Origin: Candidatus Pseudobutyricicoccus lothianensis
Lineage (GTDB): Bacteria > Bacillota > Clostridia > Oscillospirales > Butyricicoccaceae
Direction of reading: 5' to 3'
DNA: 64,000 nucleotides
Assembly: GCA_904419295.1 (NCBI GenBank)
Contig: CAJFRA010000007.1
Location: 16,338 to 80,337 of the forward strand
The translations under genes and the position numbers were made by a program. Positions 46,841 to 56,536 of this stretch are shown in pieces. The notes below the pieces were generated by a model that was given only the letters and a program-made list of their open reading frames with translations, searched no databases and was not told where the DNA came from. Positions within the stretch are counted from its first letter, which is position 1, and each line of letters opens with the position of its first letter.

Positions 46841-48708
46841 ACATGGATGCGTATCCACTGCTGTCTCATATCACATCGCCCCACGATGTGGGCAAACTCA
46901 CCGATGAACAGCTGGTCTCCCTGTGTGCCGAGATCCGCTTGTTCCTCATTGCCAATCTATCCAATACCGGCGGCCATTTGGCCTCGAACCTAGGCATCGT
47001 GGAGATCGCCACTGCCATCGATAGCGTCTATCAGTCGCCCAAAGACAAGATCATCTACGACGTTGGCCACCAGTGCTATGTCCACAAAATGCTCACTGGC
47101 CGCCAAGACCGGTTTCCTACACTGCGGCAGTTCCAAGGGCTCAGCGGATTCCCGCGCCCGGATGAGAGCGTGCACGACGCCTACATCGGCGGCCACGCCT
47201 CCATGTCGATCTCCGCGGCGCTGGGTATGGCCCGTGCCCGGACCCTCCGGGGTGAGGACTCCAGCGTGGTCTGCGTCATTGGCGACGGCGCGCTGACTGG
47301 CGGCATGGCCTATGAAGCCCTCAATGACGCCGGCCAATCGGGGGAGCCTTTGGTAGTGGTGTACAACGACAATGAAATGTCCATCAGCCCCAATGTGGGC
47401 GCCGTGGCCAAGCGCCTTTCCAAAATACGGCTGAAGCCCCAATACATCAATTTGAAAAGGCGGGTCAAGGCTTTGTTCCGCCGGTACCAATGGGGCGAAA
47501 AGGCCATTGCCAAAGTTTCGGCCAGCAAGCGCAAGCTCCGCTCTGTGCTGCTGCGGCAGACGATCTTTGACTTGATGGGTTTTACTTACCTGGGGCCGGC
47601 CGATGGCAACGACATCAAGACCGTCAAATACCTGCTCACCGAGGCGAAAAAGCTCCACCGGCCGGTGGTGCTCCATTTCAAGACCACCAAAGGCAAGGGC
47701 TACCGGCCATCGGAGGAAAACCCGGGGTATTTTCACGGCGTCTCTGCCTTTGATGTGGAGACCGGCATGCCGAAGAAAAAATCGTCGGCCAACTTTTCCT
47801 CTGTTTTTGGCGCTTATCTCACCGAGCTGGCCCGGCAGGATGCCTCCATCTGTGCCGTCACTGCGGCCATGAAGATCGGCACCGGGCTTTCTCCCTTTGC
47901 CCAGACATATCCGCAGCGCTTCTTTGATGTAGGCATTGCCGAAGAGCACGCTGTGACCATGAGCGGCGGCCTGGCGGCCGGGGGGATGAAGCCGGTGTGC
48001 AGCATTTACTCCACCTTTTTGCAGCGGGGATATGACCAGATGATCCACGACTTGGCCATCACCAAGTTGCCTGTGGTGCTCTGCGTAGACCGGGCCGGCC
48101 TGGTGGGGGAGGATGGCGAGACCCACCAGGGCATGTTCGACGTCCCCTATTTGACGACCATCCCCCATTTTGAGCTCTGGTCGCCCTCTTCTTTTGAAGA
48201 GCTGCGCCATGGGCTCCGGCAGGCCCTGGCGGAACCCCGCGGGCCTGTGGCGATCCGCTACCCGCGCGGCGGGGAGGGTGTTTTTACCCAAGATACGTTC
48301 GGAGAAAAGCAAGCGGTGCTGCGGGCTGGCCGCCATGTGACTCTGGTGGCCTACGGCATCATGGTGAATGAGGCGTTGGACGCCGCAGACCGGCTGGCCC
48401 AATGCCAGATCGAGGCTGAGGTCATCAAGCTGAACTGCTTGACATCCTATGACGCCCAGGTGGTCTTGGAATCGGTGGGCCGGACCGGGCGCCTGGCCGT
48501 GCTGGAGGATTGCTGCGATGCCGGCTGCTTGGGCCAAAAACTGGAGGCCCAGGCCGCCGAAGCCGGAATCGCACTGGCCTACAGCCGCCGGTTCAACTGC
48601 GGCAAGCAGTTCATACCCGCTGGCAAAGTACAGCAGCTGTATGAGCTGTGCGGCATCACAGGCCGGCAAGTGGCACTTTCAATACAGGAGGCGATGCAAC
48701 GTGGCTGA
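46837..48708 (+). CDS. dxs: 1-deoxy-D-xylulose-5-phosphate synthase
   Basis: A 623-residue TPP enzyme for the first step of the non-mevalonate isoprenoid pathway. It begins MNMDAYPLLSHITSPHDV. TPP/metal motif GDGALTGGMAYEALNDAG (near residue 150), NDNEMSISPNVG, and the transketolase-like C-terminal half (EEHAVTMSGGLA, CVDRAGLVGEDG). It begins at the ATGA overlap with oapA. The ispH fusion encoded at 30.7 kb is the last step of the same path. Confidence 0.98.
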   Translation: MNMDAYPLLSHITSPHDVGKLTDEQLVSLCAEIRLFLIANLSNTGGHLASNLGIVEIATAIDSVYQSPKDKIIYDVGHQCYVHKMLTGRQDRFPTLRQFQGLSGFPRPDESVHDAYIGGHASMSISAALGMARARTLRGEDSSVVCVIGDGALTGGMAYEALNDAGQSGEPLVVVYNDNEMSISPNVGAVAKRLSKIRLKPQYINLKRRVKALFRRYQWGEKAIAKVSASKRKLRSVLLRQTIFDLMGFTYLGPADGNDIKTVKYLLTEAKKLHRPVVLHFKTTKGKGYRPSEENPGYFHGVSAFDVETGMPKKKSSANFSSVFGAYLTELARQDASICAVTAAMKIGTGLSPFAQTYPQRFFDVGIAEEHAVTMSGGLAAGGMKPVCSIYSTFLQRGYDQMIHDLAITKLPVVLCVDRAGLVGEDGETHQGMFDVPYLTTIPHFELWSPSSFEELRHGLRQALAEPRGPVAIRYPRGGEGVFTQDTFGEKQAVLRAGRHVTLVAYGIMVNEALDAADRLAQCQIEAEVIKLNCLTSYDAQVVLESVGRTGRLAVLEDCCDAGCLGQKLEAQAAEAGIALAYSRRFNCGKQFIPAGKVQQLYELCGITGRQVALSIQEAMQRG

Positions 48709-49513
48709 AAAAGAACGGCTGGATGTGCTCTTGGTCCAAAAAGGGCTGGAGACTTCACGGGAGCGGGCAAAAGCCGTCATCATGAGCGGCATCGTATATG
48801 TCAACAATCAAAAAGTGGATAAAGCCGGCTTTTTCTGCGGCCCGGAAGACCAGATCGAAGTGCGGGGCGCAACGATGCCCTATGTGAGCCGCGGCGGTTT
48901 GAAGATCGAAAAAGCCCTGGATTTTTTCGGCTATGACCCGGCGGGCAAGACTGCCATCGACATCGGCGCTTCCACCGGCGGCTTTACAGATTGTCTGCTG
49001 GGCCGGGGTGCAGCCCAGGTCTATGCAGTGGATGTGGGCTATGGCCAGCTGGCCTGGTCCGTGCGCACCGACCCGCGCGTCGTGGTGATGGAGCGCACCA
49101 ACATCCGCCATGTCACGCCGGCAGACATCGGCCAGCCCTTGGACCTGGCGGTGTGCGATGTGTCCTTTATCTCCCTGCGGCTGGTGTTGCCGGTGGCCCA
49201 CAGCCTGCTCAAGCCCGATGGGCGGATGCTGACGTTGATCAAGCCCCAGTTTGAAGCAGGGCGGGAAAAAGTGGGCAAAAAAGGCGTGGTGCGGGAAAAA
49301 TCCACCCATATCGAAGTGCTGGAGACCACTTTGGCCCAGGCACGGCAGGTCGGATTTTTTGTGCAGGGCCTTACTTTTTCCCCCATCACCGGGCCGGAAG
49401 GCAACATTGAGTTCCTGGCCAACCTTTCGATGGAAGGCCCGGAATTGCCGGTGGATGTTGCCGGTGTGGTGGAGCAGGCCCACCGCTGCATGAAAGGGGA
49501 GAGCCAGGGATGA
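48701..49513 (+). CDS. tlyA: TlyA family rRNA methyltransferase
   Basis: A 270-residue protein. An N-terminal S4 domain (ERLDVLLVQKGLETSRERAK) joins an FtsJ-type SAM methyltransferase (DIGASTGGFTDCLL, then KPQFEAGREKVGKKGVVRE). The relatives make 2'-O-methyl cytidine in rRNA. It is Bacillus YqxC, at the same position. It starts at GTG, 8 bp inside dxs, with AGGAGG upstream. Confidence 0.94.
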   Translation: MAEKERLDVLLVQKGLETSRERAKAVIMSGIVYVNNQKVDKAGFFCGPEDQIEVRGATMPYVSRGGLKIEKALDFFGYDPAGKTAIDIGASTGGFTDCLLGRGAAQVYAVDVGYGQLAWSVRTDPRVVVMERTNIRHVTPADIGQPLDLAVCDVSFISLRLVLPVAHSLLKPDGRMLTLIKPQFEAGREKVGKKGVVREKSTHIEVLETTLAQARQVGFFVQGLTFSPITGPEGNIEFLANLSMEGPELPVDVAGVVEQAHRCMKGESQG

Positions 49514-50364
49514 AACAGGTGTTTTTGGTGCCCAATTTCACCAAAGAAGGGACATTGGCTGTGGCGGACCAAGTGGTCCCCCAGCTGCTCTCTCTGGGCT
49601 TTTCCCTGCTGTGCGAAGAAGAGACGGCCCGCCGCTTGGGGCCCCAGGCCCAGCATTGCCAGGTGATGCCCTACGGCGAGTGCCTGGACCGCTGCGACCT
49701 GATCCTCGTTTTGGGGGGCGATGGCAGCATCCTGCGCATTGCAGCCGATGCGGCACGGCACAGCTGCCCGGTATTGGGCATCAAGACGGGCAACATCGGC
49801 TTTATGAGCGAGCTGGATGCCCACGAGCTCCATTATTTGGAGGACCTGGCCCAGGGGCGGTATACCATTGACCGGCGGCTGATGTTGGACGTGTCCATCC
49901 AGCGGGGGGGCGAGTGCATCTATGTGGCCACCCTGCTCAACGATGCGGTCATCACCAAATGGCCTTTGGTGCGGCTGATCAACATCGAAGTCCATGTCAA
50001 TGGGACGCCCATCACCGCCCTGCGGGGAGATGGCATCATCATCGCCACGCCCACCGGCTCCACGGCATACACCCTGTCTGCCGGCGGGCCCATCATCGAA
50101 CCCAATGCCGACTGTATGGCAGTGACGCCGATCTGTGCCCACGAACTGGGTGCAAAGCCTTTTGTGCTCTCGGCAGACAGGGTCGTCACCATCACTGCGG
50201 GGCACGAAGAGAACCGGGCCTCTCTTTCGGCCGATGGCGGCGCGCCGTTTGAGGTGCTGCCCGACGATATCATCACCATCACCCGCTCTGCCCACAGCAC
50301 CCAGCTGGTGCGGTTGAAAAATACCGGTTTTTATGAATTGATCTACCAGAAATTATCCGATTGA
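49510..50364 (+). CDS. nadK: NAD kinase
   Basis: A 284-residue kinase producing NADP. GGDGSILR (G-G-D-G, residues about 62-69), GNIGFM, the NDAVI... region and the conserved TPTGSTAYTLSAGGPI. It starts at an ATGA overlap with tlyA. It is not at this place in Bacillus but is in many Clostridia. Confidence 0.97.
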   Translation: MKQVFLVPNFTKEGTLAVADQVVPQLLSLGFSLLCEEETARRLGPQAQHCQVMPYGECLDRCDLILVLGGDGSILRIAADAARHSCPVLGIKTGNIGFMSELDAHELHYLEDLAQGRYTIDRRLMLDVSIQRGGECIYVATLLNDAVITKWPLVRLINIEVHVNGTPITALRGDGIIIATPTGSTAYTLSAGGPIIEPNADCMAVTPICAHELGAKPFVLSADRVVTITAGHEENRASLSADGGAPFEVLPDDIITITRSAHSTQLVRLKNTGFYELIYQKLSD

Positions 50365-50392
50365 CCGGATAGCAAAAAGGAGGGACGTGCCA

Positions 50393-50845
50393 TTGAAGTT
50401 TCAGCGACAGGCCGCGATCATCGATCTGATCACGAACCATGAGATCGACACCCAGGAAGAACTGACTGCCCGGCTGCGGGAAATGGGGTTCAACTCCACC
50501 CAGGCCACGATCTCGCGGGATATCAAGGAATTGCGGCTGATCAAAATCGCCTCTTCCAACGGGGGCTATAAATACTCGGTGGCGGAAAACGAGCAGGATT
50601 CCGGTTTTGTGCCCCGGGTCCGGAATATTTTCCGCGAATGTGTGATCAAAGTGGACGTAGCGCAAAACCTGGTGGTGATCCGCACCATCACCGGCATGGC
50701 CAACGCCGCCGCCTTTGCCCTGGATTCCATGAAGATCAACGAGATCGTGGGGACGATCGCCGGCGACGACACCGTGCTGATCATTTTGAAAGACAATCCC
50801 ACAGCAGAAAACTTTTTCATGCAGACCAAAGAGATGCTGCGCTGA
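50393..50845 (+). CDS. argR: Arginine repressor
   Basis: A 150-residue regulator. It has an N-terminal winged helix (EELTARLREMGFNSTQATISRDIKEL in part) and a C-terminal hexamerisation and Arg-binding domain (TITGMANAAAFALDS, GTIAGDDTVLII). I chose TTG 50393: AAGGAGGG is 8 nt before it, and a GTG at 50387 would be only 2 nt from that site. Its length then matches the family. Confidence 0.95.
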   Translation: MKFQRQAAIIDLITNHEIDTQEELTARLREMGFNSTQATISRDIKELRLIKIASSNGGYKYSVAENEQDSGFVPRVRNIFRECVIKVDVAQNLVVIRTITGMANAAAFALDSMKINEIVGTIAGDDTVLIILKDNPTAENFFMQTKEMLR

Positions 50846-50872
50846 CGCTGTGACAATGGGGGTGAAGCCGCC

Positions 50873-52621
50873 ATGCTGCAACATTTGCACATCGAGAACA
50901 TCGCTGTGATCGAAACAGCGGACATCCAGTTCCAGCCGGGGTTCAATGTGCTCACCGGTGAGACGGGTGCGGGCAAATCCATCGTCATCGATTCGCTACT
51001 GGCCATTTTGGGCGGCCGGACAAGCCGTGATCTGATCCGCCACGGCCAGACGAAAGCGGTCGTCAGCGCATTGTTCACCGGGTTGCCGCAGCAGGCCCAG
51101 GACCTGGCGGCAGAGCTGGGGTTCGAAAGCGAAGAGGGTACGCTACTGGTCAGCCGGGAGATCTTGCAGGATGGCCGCAACCTGTGCCGGGTGGGCGGCC
51201 GGCCCGCCTCGGTCTCCATCTTAAAAACCCTGGGAGCCCTGTTGGTGAACATCCACGGCCAAAACGACGGCGCGCAGCTGCTGGATGAGCGCTCCCACAT
51301 CGACTATTTGGATGCCTTTGGCGGATACGAAGACCAGCTGGCGGAATACTACGCCCAGTACCAAAGCCTGCTCTCCCTGCGGCGGCAGATCAAACAGAAG
51401 ATCGAACGAGGGGAGCAGCTGCGGCAGCGGGCGGATTTTTTGCAATATCAGCTGGCAGAACTGGAAAGCGCGGACCTGAAACCCGGCGAATACGAGGCGC
51501 TGAACGAGCGGCGGATGCTGCTGGCCAACGTGGAGAAGATCGCCACCGGTGTGATGGAAGCCAAACTGGCGCTGTACGGCGATGAGGACCAGCCGGGCGT
51601 TACCGAGCTGCTCACCGGGGTAGAGGCCCGGCTGCGCAGCTGTGAGAGCTGGTCGGAGGAGATCCGCGGGTTTTGCGGCCGGGCCGGAGAGCTGCTGGCC
51701 CTTTCCCAGGAGCTGGAGCGCGATATCGACGCTTTTTCCAACTCCATAGACTATACGCCGGCAGAATTGGCCGCCACAGAAGAACGGCTGGACACCATTG
51801 GGCGGCTGATGAAAAAATATGGGCGGGATGAGGCAGAGCTGCTGGCGCTGCAAGAAGAGACCAGGCAGCAGCTGGACGACTTGGAGACCATGGACGATGA
51901 TCTCGCGGCCTGTAACCAGGCCTATGCCGCCAAGCGCGACCAGGTACAGGCCCTATCCCAAGCGCTGCACCAGCGGCGGATGTGTGCGGCCAAGAATCTG
52001 TCTGCACGGATCGAGGAGGAGCTGCATCAGCTGGATATGCCCCACGCCCGTTTTTGCGTCCAAGTGCAGAGCACGGCAGAGCAAGGCCATGTCAAATTCA
52101 CCCGCCGCGGCACCGACAACGTGGTCTTCTTGTTGACCACGAACCCGGGGGAATCTTTGAAACCGCTGCACAAAGTGGCTTCTGGCGGCGAACTTTCCCG
52201 CATTATGCTGGCCATCAAAAGCGTACTCAGCGGGGCAGACGCGGTGGGCACGCTGATCTTCGATGAGATCGACACCGGCGTCAGCGGCCGGGCGGCCAAC
52301 AAAGTGGGGGAAAAGCTCTTTGCCCTTTCGCTGGAAAAGCAGGTCTTGTGCGTCACCCATCTGCCCCAGATCGCTGCATTGGGCCAGCATCAATTCCGCA
52401 TCCAGAAGCAGGTGGAGGGCGGACGGACCCTGACCAAAGTGGAACCGCTGGACCGGCAGGGCCGCATCCAGGAGATCGCCCGCATGACGGCGGGTATGGA
52501 CATCACCCAGCAGACGCTGCGCAACGCCCAGGAGATCTTGGCGATCGCCGAAGCCTTTCAGCAGGCTACCGTTGACAAACGGGGAAAAGGCTGTTATAGT
52601 AAACACCAGGAAATGCGATGA
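50873..52621 (+). CDS. recN: DNA repair protein RecN
   Basis: A 582-residue SMC-like ATPase for double-strand break repair. Walker A GETGAGKS near residue 29, long coiled-coil arms (about 150-370), signature GGELSRIMLAIK, and Walker B LIFDEIDTGVSG. The final 15 codons contain the promoter of the tyrS T-box. spoIVB, which follows recN in most spore formers, is not here. Confidence 0.97.
   Translation: MLQHLHIENIAVIETADIQFQPGFNVLTGETGAGKSIVIDSLLAILGGRTSRDLIRHGQTKAVVSALFTGLPQQAQDLAAELGFESEEGTLLVSREILQDGRNLCRVGGRPASVSILKTLGALLVNIHGQNDGAQLLDERSHIDYLDAFGGYEDQLAEYYAQYQSLLSLRRQIKQKIERGEQLRQRADFLQYQLAELESADLKPGEYEALNERRMLLANVEKIATGVMEAKLALYGDEDQPGVTELLTGVEARLRSCESWSEEIRGFCGRAGELLALSQELERDIDAFSNSIDYTPAELAATEERLDTIGRLMKKYGRDEAELLALQEETRQQLDDLETMDDDLAACNQAYAAKRDQVQALSQALHQRRMCAAKNLSARIEEELHQLDMPHARFCVQVQSTAEQGHVKFTRRGTDNVVFLLTTNPGESLKPLHKVASGGELSRIMLAIKSVLSGADAVGTLIFDEIDTGVSGRAANKVGEKLFALSLEKQVLCVTHLPQIAALGQHQFRIQKQVEGGRTLTKVEPLDRQGRIQEIARMTAGMDITQQTLRNAQEILAIAEAFQQATVDKRGKGCYSKHQEMR
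52572..52600 (+). promoter_or_regulatory. tyrS: Sigma-A promoter of the T-box/tyrS unit, inside recN
   Basis: TTGACA (perfect), a 17-bp spacer and TATAGT. It is fully within the recN reading frame. Confidence 0.9.
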
Positions 52622-52869
52622 CCAGAAGGAGTAGCAGAGGCGATCCGGTTCCAGAGAGGCCGCGGAAGGTGGGAGCGGCTGCCGGTGCACTGTGAAATAC
52701 ATCTGTGAGCGGGGCCCCGAACACTTGGAGTAGGCGGCCACAGGTTGCGCCTGTTACAGCGCAGGGGCGTGTTGGCGCTCCGTGAGGCACAGGTTGCAAG
52801 GCCTGTGCAAATAGAGGTGGTACCGCGAGATTTTCGCCCTCTGTCCGTTTTTGGACAGGGGGCGTTTTT
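52607..52869 (+). ncRNA. T-box leader for tyrosine, with terminator
   Basis: Contains the T-box sequence AGAGGTGGTACCGCG (52813-52827) that binds the uncharged tRNA acceptor end, followed by a terminator CGCCCTCTGTCC / GGACAGGGGGCG and TTTTT (52835-52869). The specifier is read as TAC (52698-52700, in GAAATACA), a Tyr codon. Low charged tRNA-Tyr would give antitermination and more TyrRS. Confidence 0.93.
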
Positions 52870-52946
52870 GTTGCCGCCGCTGTTCAGAAACATTCCACTG
52901 GCCCTGTACAGTGATCAAGAACTATTTGGAGCAAAGGAGAAGAACG

Positions 52947-54173
52947 ATGACGATCTACGAAGAACTGCAAGCCCGGGGGCTCATCGCCCAGGTGACCGAT
53001 GAAGAAGAGATCAAAGAGCTGATCAACAATGGAAAAGCCACATTTTACATTGGTTTTGACCCCACAGCCGATTCCCTGCATGTGGGCCACTTTATGGCGC
53101 TGATGCTGATGCGCCGCCTGCAAAAAGCGGGCAACCGGCCCATCGCCCTCATCGGCGGCGGCACTGGCATGGTGGGCGACCCTTCGGGCCGCACCGATAT
53201 GCGGTCTATGATGACGGTCGAGACCATTCAGCACAACTGCGACTGCTTCAAAAAGCAGATGAGCCGGTTCATCGATTTTTCCGATGGGAAGGCGCTGATG
53301 CTCAACAACGCCGATTGGCTGATGAAGCTCAACTATGTGGAGCTGCTGCGCGAGGTGGGCGCATGCTTTTCCGTCAACAACATGCTGCGGGCAGAGTGCT
53401 ACAAGCAGCGTATGGAAAAAGGGCTGAGCTTTTTGGAATTCAACTACATGATCATGCAGTCCTATGACTTTTACCACATGTTCCAGACCGTGGGCTGCAA
53501 CATGCAGTGCGGCGGCGATGACCAGTGGTCCAACATGCTGGGCGGCACCGAACTGATCCGCCGCAAGCTGGGCAAAAATGCCTATGCCATGACCATCACA
53601 CTGCTGCTCACTTCCGAAGGCAAAAAAATGGGCAAGACCCAGGCCGGCGCCGTGTGGCTGGACCCGGAGAAAACATCGCCCTACGATTTTTATCAGTACT
53701 GGCGCAATGTGGATGACGCCGATGTGCTCAAATGCCTGAAGATGCTCACCGAACTGCCCCTGGAGCAGATCGCCCAATATGAGAATTTGGAAGGCCGGGA
53801 CCTCAACCCGGTGAAGGAGCTGCTGGCTTTTGAGCTCACCAAACTGGTCCATGGCGAAGAGGAGGCACAAAAAGCCCAGAACGCCTCCAAAGCATTGTTC
53901 GGCGCTGGACCGGATTCGGAAAACGTGCCCACTACCCAGCTGACAGAAGGCGATCTGACAGAAGGGTCCATCGGCCTGCTGGATCTGATGGTCAAGTGCG
54001 GGCTGGCGCCCTCCAAAGGGGAGGCCCGCCGGCTGGTACAGCAGGGCGGCGTATTGGTCAACAACGAAAAGGTGACGGATGCCACCGTGCGCTACACGGC
54101 CCAGCAGCTGAGCGAAGAACTGATGATCAAAAAAGGCAAAAAGACTTTCCATCGTGTCACGCTGAACGGATAG
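52947..54173 (+). CDS. tyrS: Tyrosyl-tRNA synthetase
   Basis: A 408-residue class I synthetase. HIGH-like motif HVGH (in DSLHVGHFM) and KMSKS-like [14 protein letters not shown] in the tyrosine pocket, and a C-terminal S4 domain ([19 protein letters not shown] in part). The ATG is chosen for AAAGGAGAAG upstream and the family start [12 protein letters not shown]. It is regulated by the T-box upstream. Confidence 0.98.
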   Translation: MTIYEELQARGLIAQVTDEEEIKELINNGKATFYIGFDPTADSLHVGHFMALMLMRRLQKAGNRPIALIGGGTGMVGDPSGRTDMRSMMTVETIQHNCDCFKKQMSRFIDFSDGKALMLNNADWLMKLNYVELLREVGACFSVNNMLRAECYKQRMEKGLSFLEFNYMIMQSYDFYHMFQTVGCNMQCGGDDQWSNMLGGTELIRRKLGKNAYAMTITLLLTSEGKKMGKTQAGAVWLDPEKTSPYDFYQYWRNVDDADVLKCLKMLTELPLEQIAQYENLEGRDLNPVKELLAFELTKLVHGEEEAQKAQNASKALFGAGPDSENVPTTQLTEGDLTEGSIGLLDLMVKCGLAPSKGEARRLVQQGGVLVNNEKVTDATVRYTAQQLSEELMIKKGKKTFHRVTLNG

Positions 54174-54203
54174 TGGCACATTGCTCACCAGTCCAAAGAC
54201 AGA

Positions 54204-54238
54204 CAGCAAGCCGCGGGAACTTTTCCTGCGGCTTGCTG
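54204..54238 (+). promoter_or_regulatory. Strong hairpin after tyrS without a T-run
   Basis: A 15-bp stem (AGCAAGCCGCGGGA with TCCTGCGGCTTGCT, plus a C-G pair) and a small loop. It is not followed by T residues on either strand, so it may be a poor terminator or a processing/stability element. It separates tyrS from the GNAT gene. Confidence 0.55.
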
Positions 54239-54261
54239 CTGCAAAAATGGGAGGAAAGATC

Positions 54262-54702
54262 TTGGAATACACCGTTACAACATTGCGGCAAGAAGATTTG
54301 GATGCCTGTGCCACGCTGTACATCGATACCTTTTCCAGAGAGCCCTGGGAAGAGCAGTTTCCCTCACGGGCCCCGGTGGAGCAGCTGTTTCAAGATCATT
54401 TGGCAAACAACTACTTTGCCGGTTTCGTGGCCTGGCACCAGCACGTCCCGGTGGCCCTCTGCCTGGGGATCAAAAAGCCCTGGATCGGTGGCATGGAGTA
54501 CTATATCGATGAGTTTTGTGTGGGCTGCCCTTGGCAGCGCCAAGGGGTCGGCAGCTGGTTTTTGGCCCAGGTGGAGCAACAGTTGGGTGCCCAGGGCATC
54601 CACCATTTTTTTCTGAACACCCATCGCCGGTATGCCGCCCTGCCGTTTTACGAGAAAAATGGATTCCACGTGCTGGAAGACTTGGTTTTATTGGCAAAGT
54701 GA
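54262..54702 (+). CDS. GNAT family N-acetyltransferase
   Basis: A 146-residue protein. The beta-strand/acetyl-CoA loop is seen in IDEFCVGCPWQRQGVGSWFL (RQGVGS is the Q/RxxGxG/A motif), and FLNTHRRYAALPFYEKNGF near the C-terminus is typical. The substrate is unknown. I chose TTG 54262, because GGGAGGA is 7 nt before it; ATG 54247 would overlap that site. Confidence 0.85.
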   Translation: MEYTVTTLRQEDLDACATLYIDTFSREPWEEQFPSRAPVEQLFQDHLANNYFAGFVAWHQHVPVALCLGIKKPWIGGMEYYIDEFCVGCPWQRQGVGSWFLAQVEQQLGAQGIHHFFLNTHRRYAALPFYEKNGFHVLEDLVLLAK

Positions 54703-54726
54703 AGCCAAAGCCGCCGGGGTTTTCGG

Positions 54727-54755
54727 TTGCGCAAACAGCCTCTTTGGTCTATAAT
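54727..54755 (+). promoter_or_regulatory. Sigma-A-type promoter of spoIID-like gene
   Basis: TTGCGC, a 17-bp spacer and TATAAT, 25 bp after the GNAT stop. A vegetative-type promoter is odd for a purely sporulation gene; it suggests use in growth as well. Confidence 0.8.
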
Positions 54756-54850
54756 AAGATTATCTGTTGAATTGCCGCCGTTTGTGTTGGTTTCTGTCCT
54801 TTGCTACTTGGCGGCATCGGTATCACGCGCAATGGAACGGGAGAACATCC

Positions 54851-56530
54851 ATGAAAAAATGTCTGCTATTTCTGTCCGCTGCCGTGCTTTCACTTTGCTT
54901 TTGGCTGCCCGGGTCCTATGCCCAGGCCGCCGGCAATCCGGTGATACGCATCGGCCTTTTTTACGGTTCCAATGGCCTGCCCGCCGCCAATTTGCAGAAT
55001 GTATCCGGCAAGGGCAGTGGGTATTCCCTGGGGTTTTACAACCAGGATGCAGGGAATTCCTTTGTACCGCTGATGCAGGTGAGCCAGACGGAGATCACCG
55101 TAGTAAAAGACAAGCTGATCTACATCAGCGGTGAAAAGGATTACAGCGATGTGGCCACAGCCAGCTACCGGGCGGTGATCGCCCCATACCATCTGCAAAC
55201 GGACCGCAGCTTTGGAACGTGGCAGCAGGCCCAGGAATTCAGCCAGAGCTTAGGGCAGGATGCATTCCCCGCCTATGTCAACGGGGCTTATGTGGTGCGC
55301 ATCGGCCAATACCGGTCTGCGGCAGAAGCCCAGGCAGAGGCCGAAACAGTAGCGGCCCAGGCAGGAGCCGTTACTGTGGCAGGCGGCAGCGAGACCTGCT
55401 ACACGGTAACGGTGACGGGGGAGAGCACCATCCTGTTTGAACTGGACATGGGCGGGACGCCGCTGGGCATTCAGCCCCAAGGGACCGATGCCCAGACATG
55501 GTTCAAAGGCAATACCTATTACGGCGGTTTTCAATACGACCGGGTGAACGGCAACGACTTGACTGTGGTCAACATGGTGAAGCTGGACGATTACGTAAAA
55601 GGCGTAGTGCCCTATGAAATGAGCCCTTCCTGGCCGGTGGAAGCGCTGAAAGCCCAGGCGCTGTGTGCCAGGAACTATGCGGTGAACAGCCAGGGCAAAC
55701 ATGCCTCCCAGGGGTTTGATTTGTGCAACACCACCGACTGCCAAGTCTATCAGGGCACAGCTTCGGCCAATGCCAATTCCGACCGTGCAGTAGAGGACAC
55801 TTCGGGTCAATACATCCTGTACAACGGCGAGATCGCCGAGGTGTTCTACCATGCATCCAGCGGAGGGAGCACGGAAGATTCGGAAAACATCTGGAGTGCC
55901 GCCGTGCCTTATTTGCGCGGGGTGGAAGACACTTATCTGACCAACCCCATCCAGTGGAGCGCCACGCTCACCTGCGAACAGGCCGCCCAGATCTTGCGGG
56001 ACAAAGGTTATTCGGTCAGCGGTGTGACAGACATTTATGTCAGCCAGACCAGCAGCCATGGCAATGTCATCGGCTTGACGGTGGAGCGTCAGGGTGACAG
56101 CCCGCTGGTCTTTTCCAAAGAGCAGGCCCGCACCATCCTCAACAGCAGCTCCCAAGGCGTCTCCATCCTGAGCCATCGATACACCATATCCGGCAGCGGC
56201 GGCGGGGGCGGCAGCGGGTCCATTGCCATCAACGATCAGATGGTCAACAGTTTAGATGGCCTATATGCCATTGGCAGCGGCGGCAAGATCGCCGGGCTGG
56301 ACAGCGGCGGCATCACTGTGATAACGGGCAGCGGCCAGCAAAGCCTCGATACCATGACGCGTACAGCCAATGCGTCTGGCAGCGGTGGCACTTTCACCAT
56401 CACAGGCACCGGCAATGGCCACCACATCGGCTTGAGCCAGTGGGGCGCCAACGGCATGGCGGCAGCCGACTTCAGCTATCAGGACATCATCAAATTTTAC
56501 TTCACAGGAGTGCAGGTAGGCCCTGCGTAA
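54851..56530 (+). CDS. SpoIID/LytB domain protein with SPOR-like segment
   Basis: A 559-residue exported protein. Signal peptide at 1-27 (ends SYAQAAG). A SPOR-like segment (about 115-180; AYVVRIGQYRSAAEAQAEAE) is followed by the SpoIID catalytic domain (LDDYVKGVVPYEMSPSWPVE..., HASSGGSTEDSENIW), a Gly/Ser linker and a further domain ending NGHHIGLSQWGANGMA, the SpoIID C-terminal signature. SpoIID is a lytic transglycosylase in engulfment. With a growth promoter and this extra architecture, it may instead be a LytB-like amidase enhancer. The spoIID symbol is not assigned for that reason. Confidence 0.85.
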   Translation: MKKCLLFLSAAVLSLCFWLPGSYAQAAGNPVIRIGLFYGSNGLPAANLQNVSGKGSGYSLGFYNQDAGNSFVPLMQVSQTEITVVKDKLIYISGEKDYSDVATASYRAVIAPYHLQTDRSFGTWQQAQEFSQSLGQDAFPAYVNGAYVVRIGQYRSAAEAQAEAETVAAQAGAVTVAGGSETCYTVTVTGESTILFELDMGGTPLGIQPQGTDAQTWFKGNTYYGGFQYDRVNGNDLTVVNMVKLDDYVKGVVPYEMSPSWPVEALKAQALCARNYAVNSQGKHASQGFDLCNTTDCQVYQGTASANANSDRAVEDTSGQYILYNGEIAEVFYHASSGGSTEDSENIWSAAVPYLRGVEDTYLTNPIQWSATLTCEQAAQILRDKGYSVSGVTDIYVSQTSSHGNVIGLTVERQGDSPLVFSKEQARTILNSSSQGVSILSHRYTISGSGGGGGSGSIAINDQMVNSLDGLYAIGSGGKIAGLDSGGITVITGSGQQSLDTMTRTANASGSGGTFTITGTGNGHHIGLSQWGANGMAAADFSYQDIIKFYFTGVQVGPA

Positions 56531-56536
56531 CTAGTT

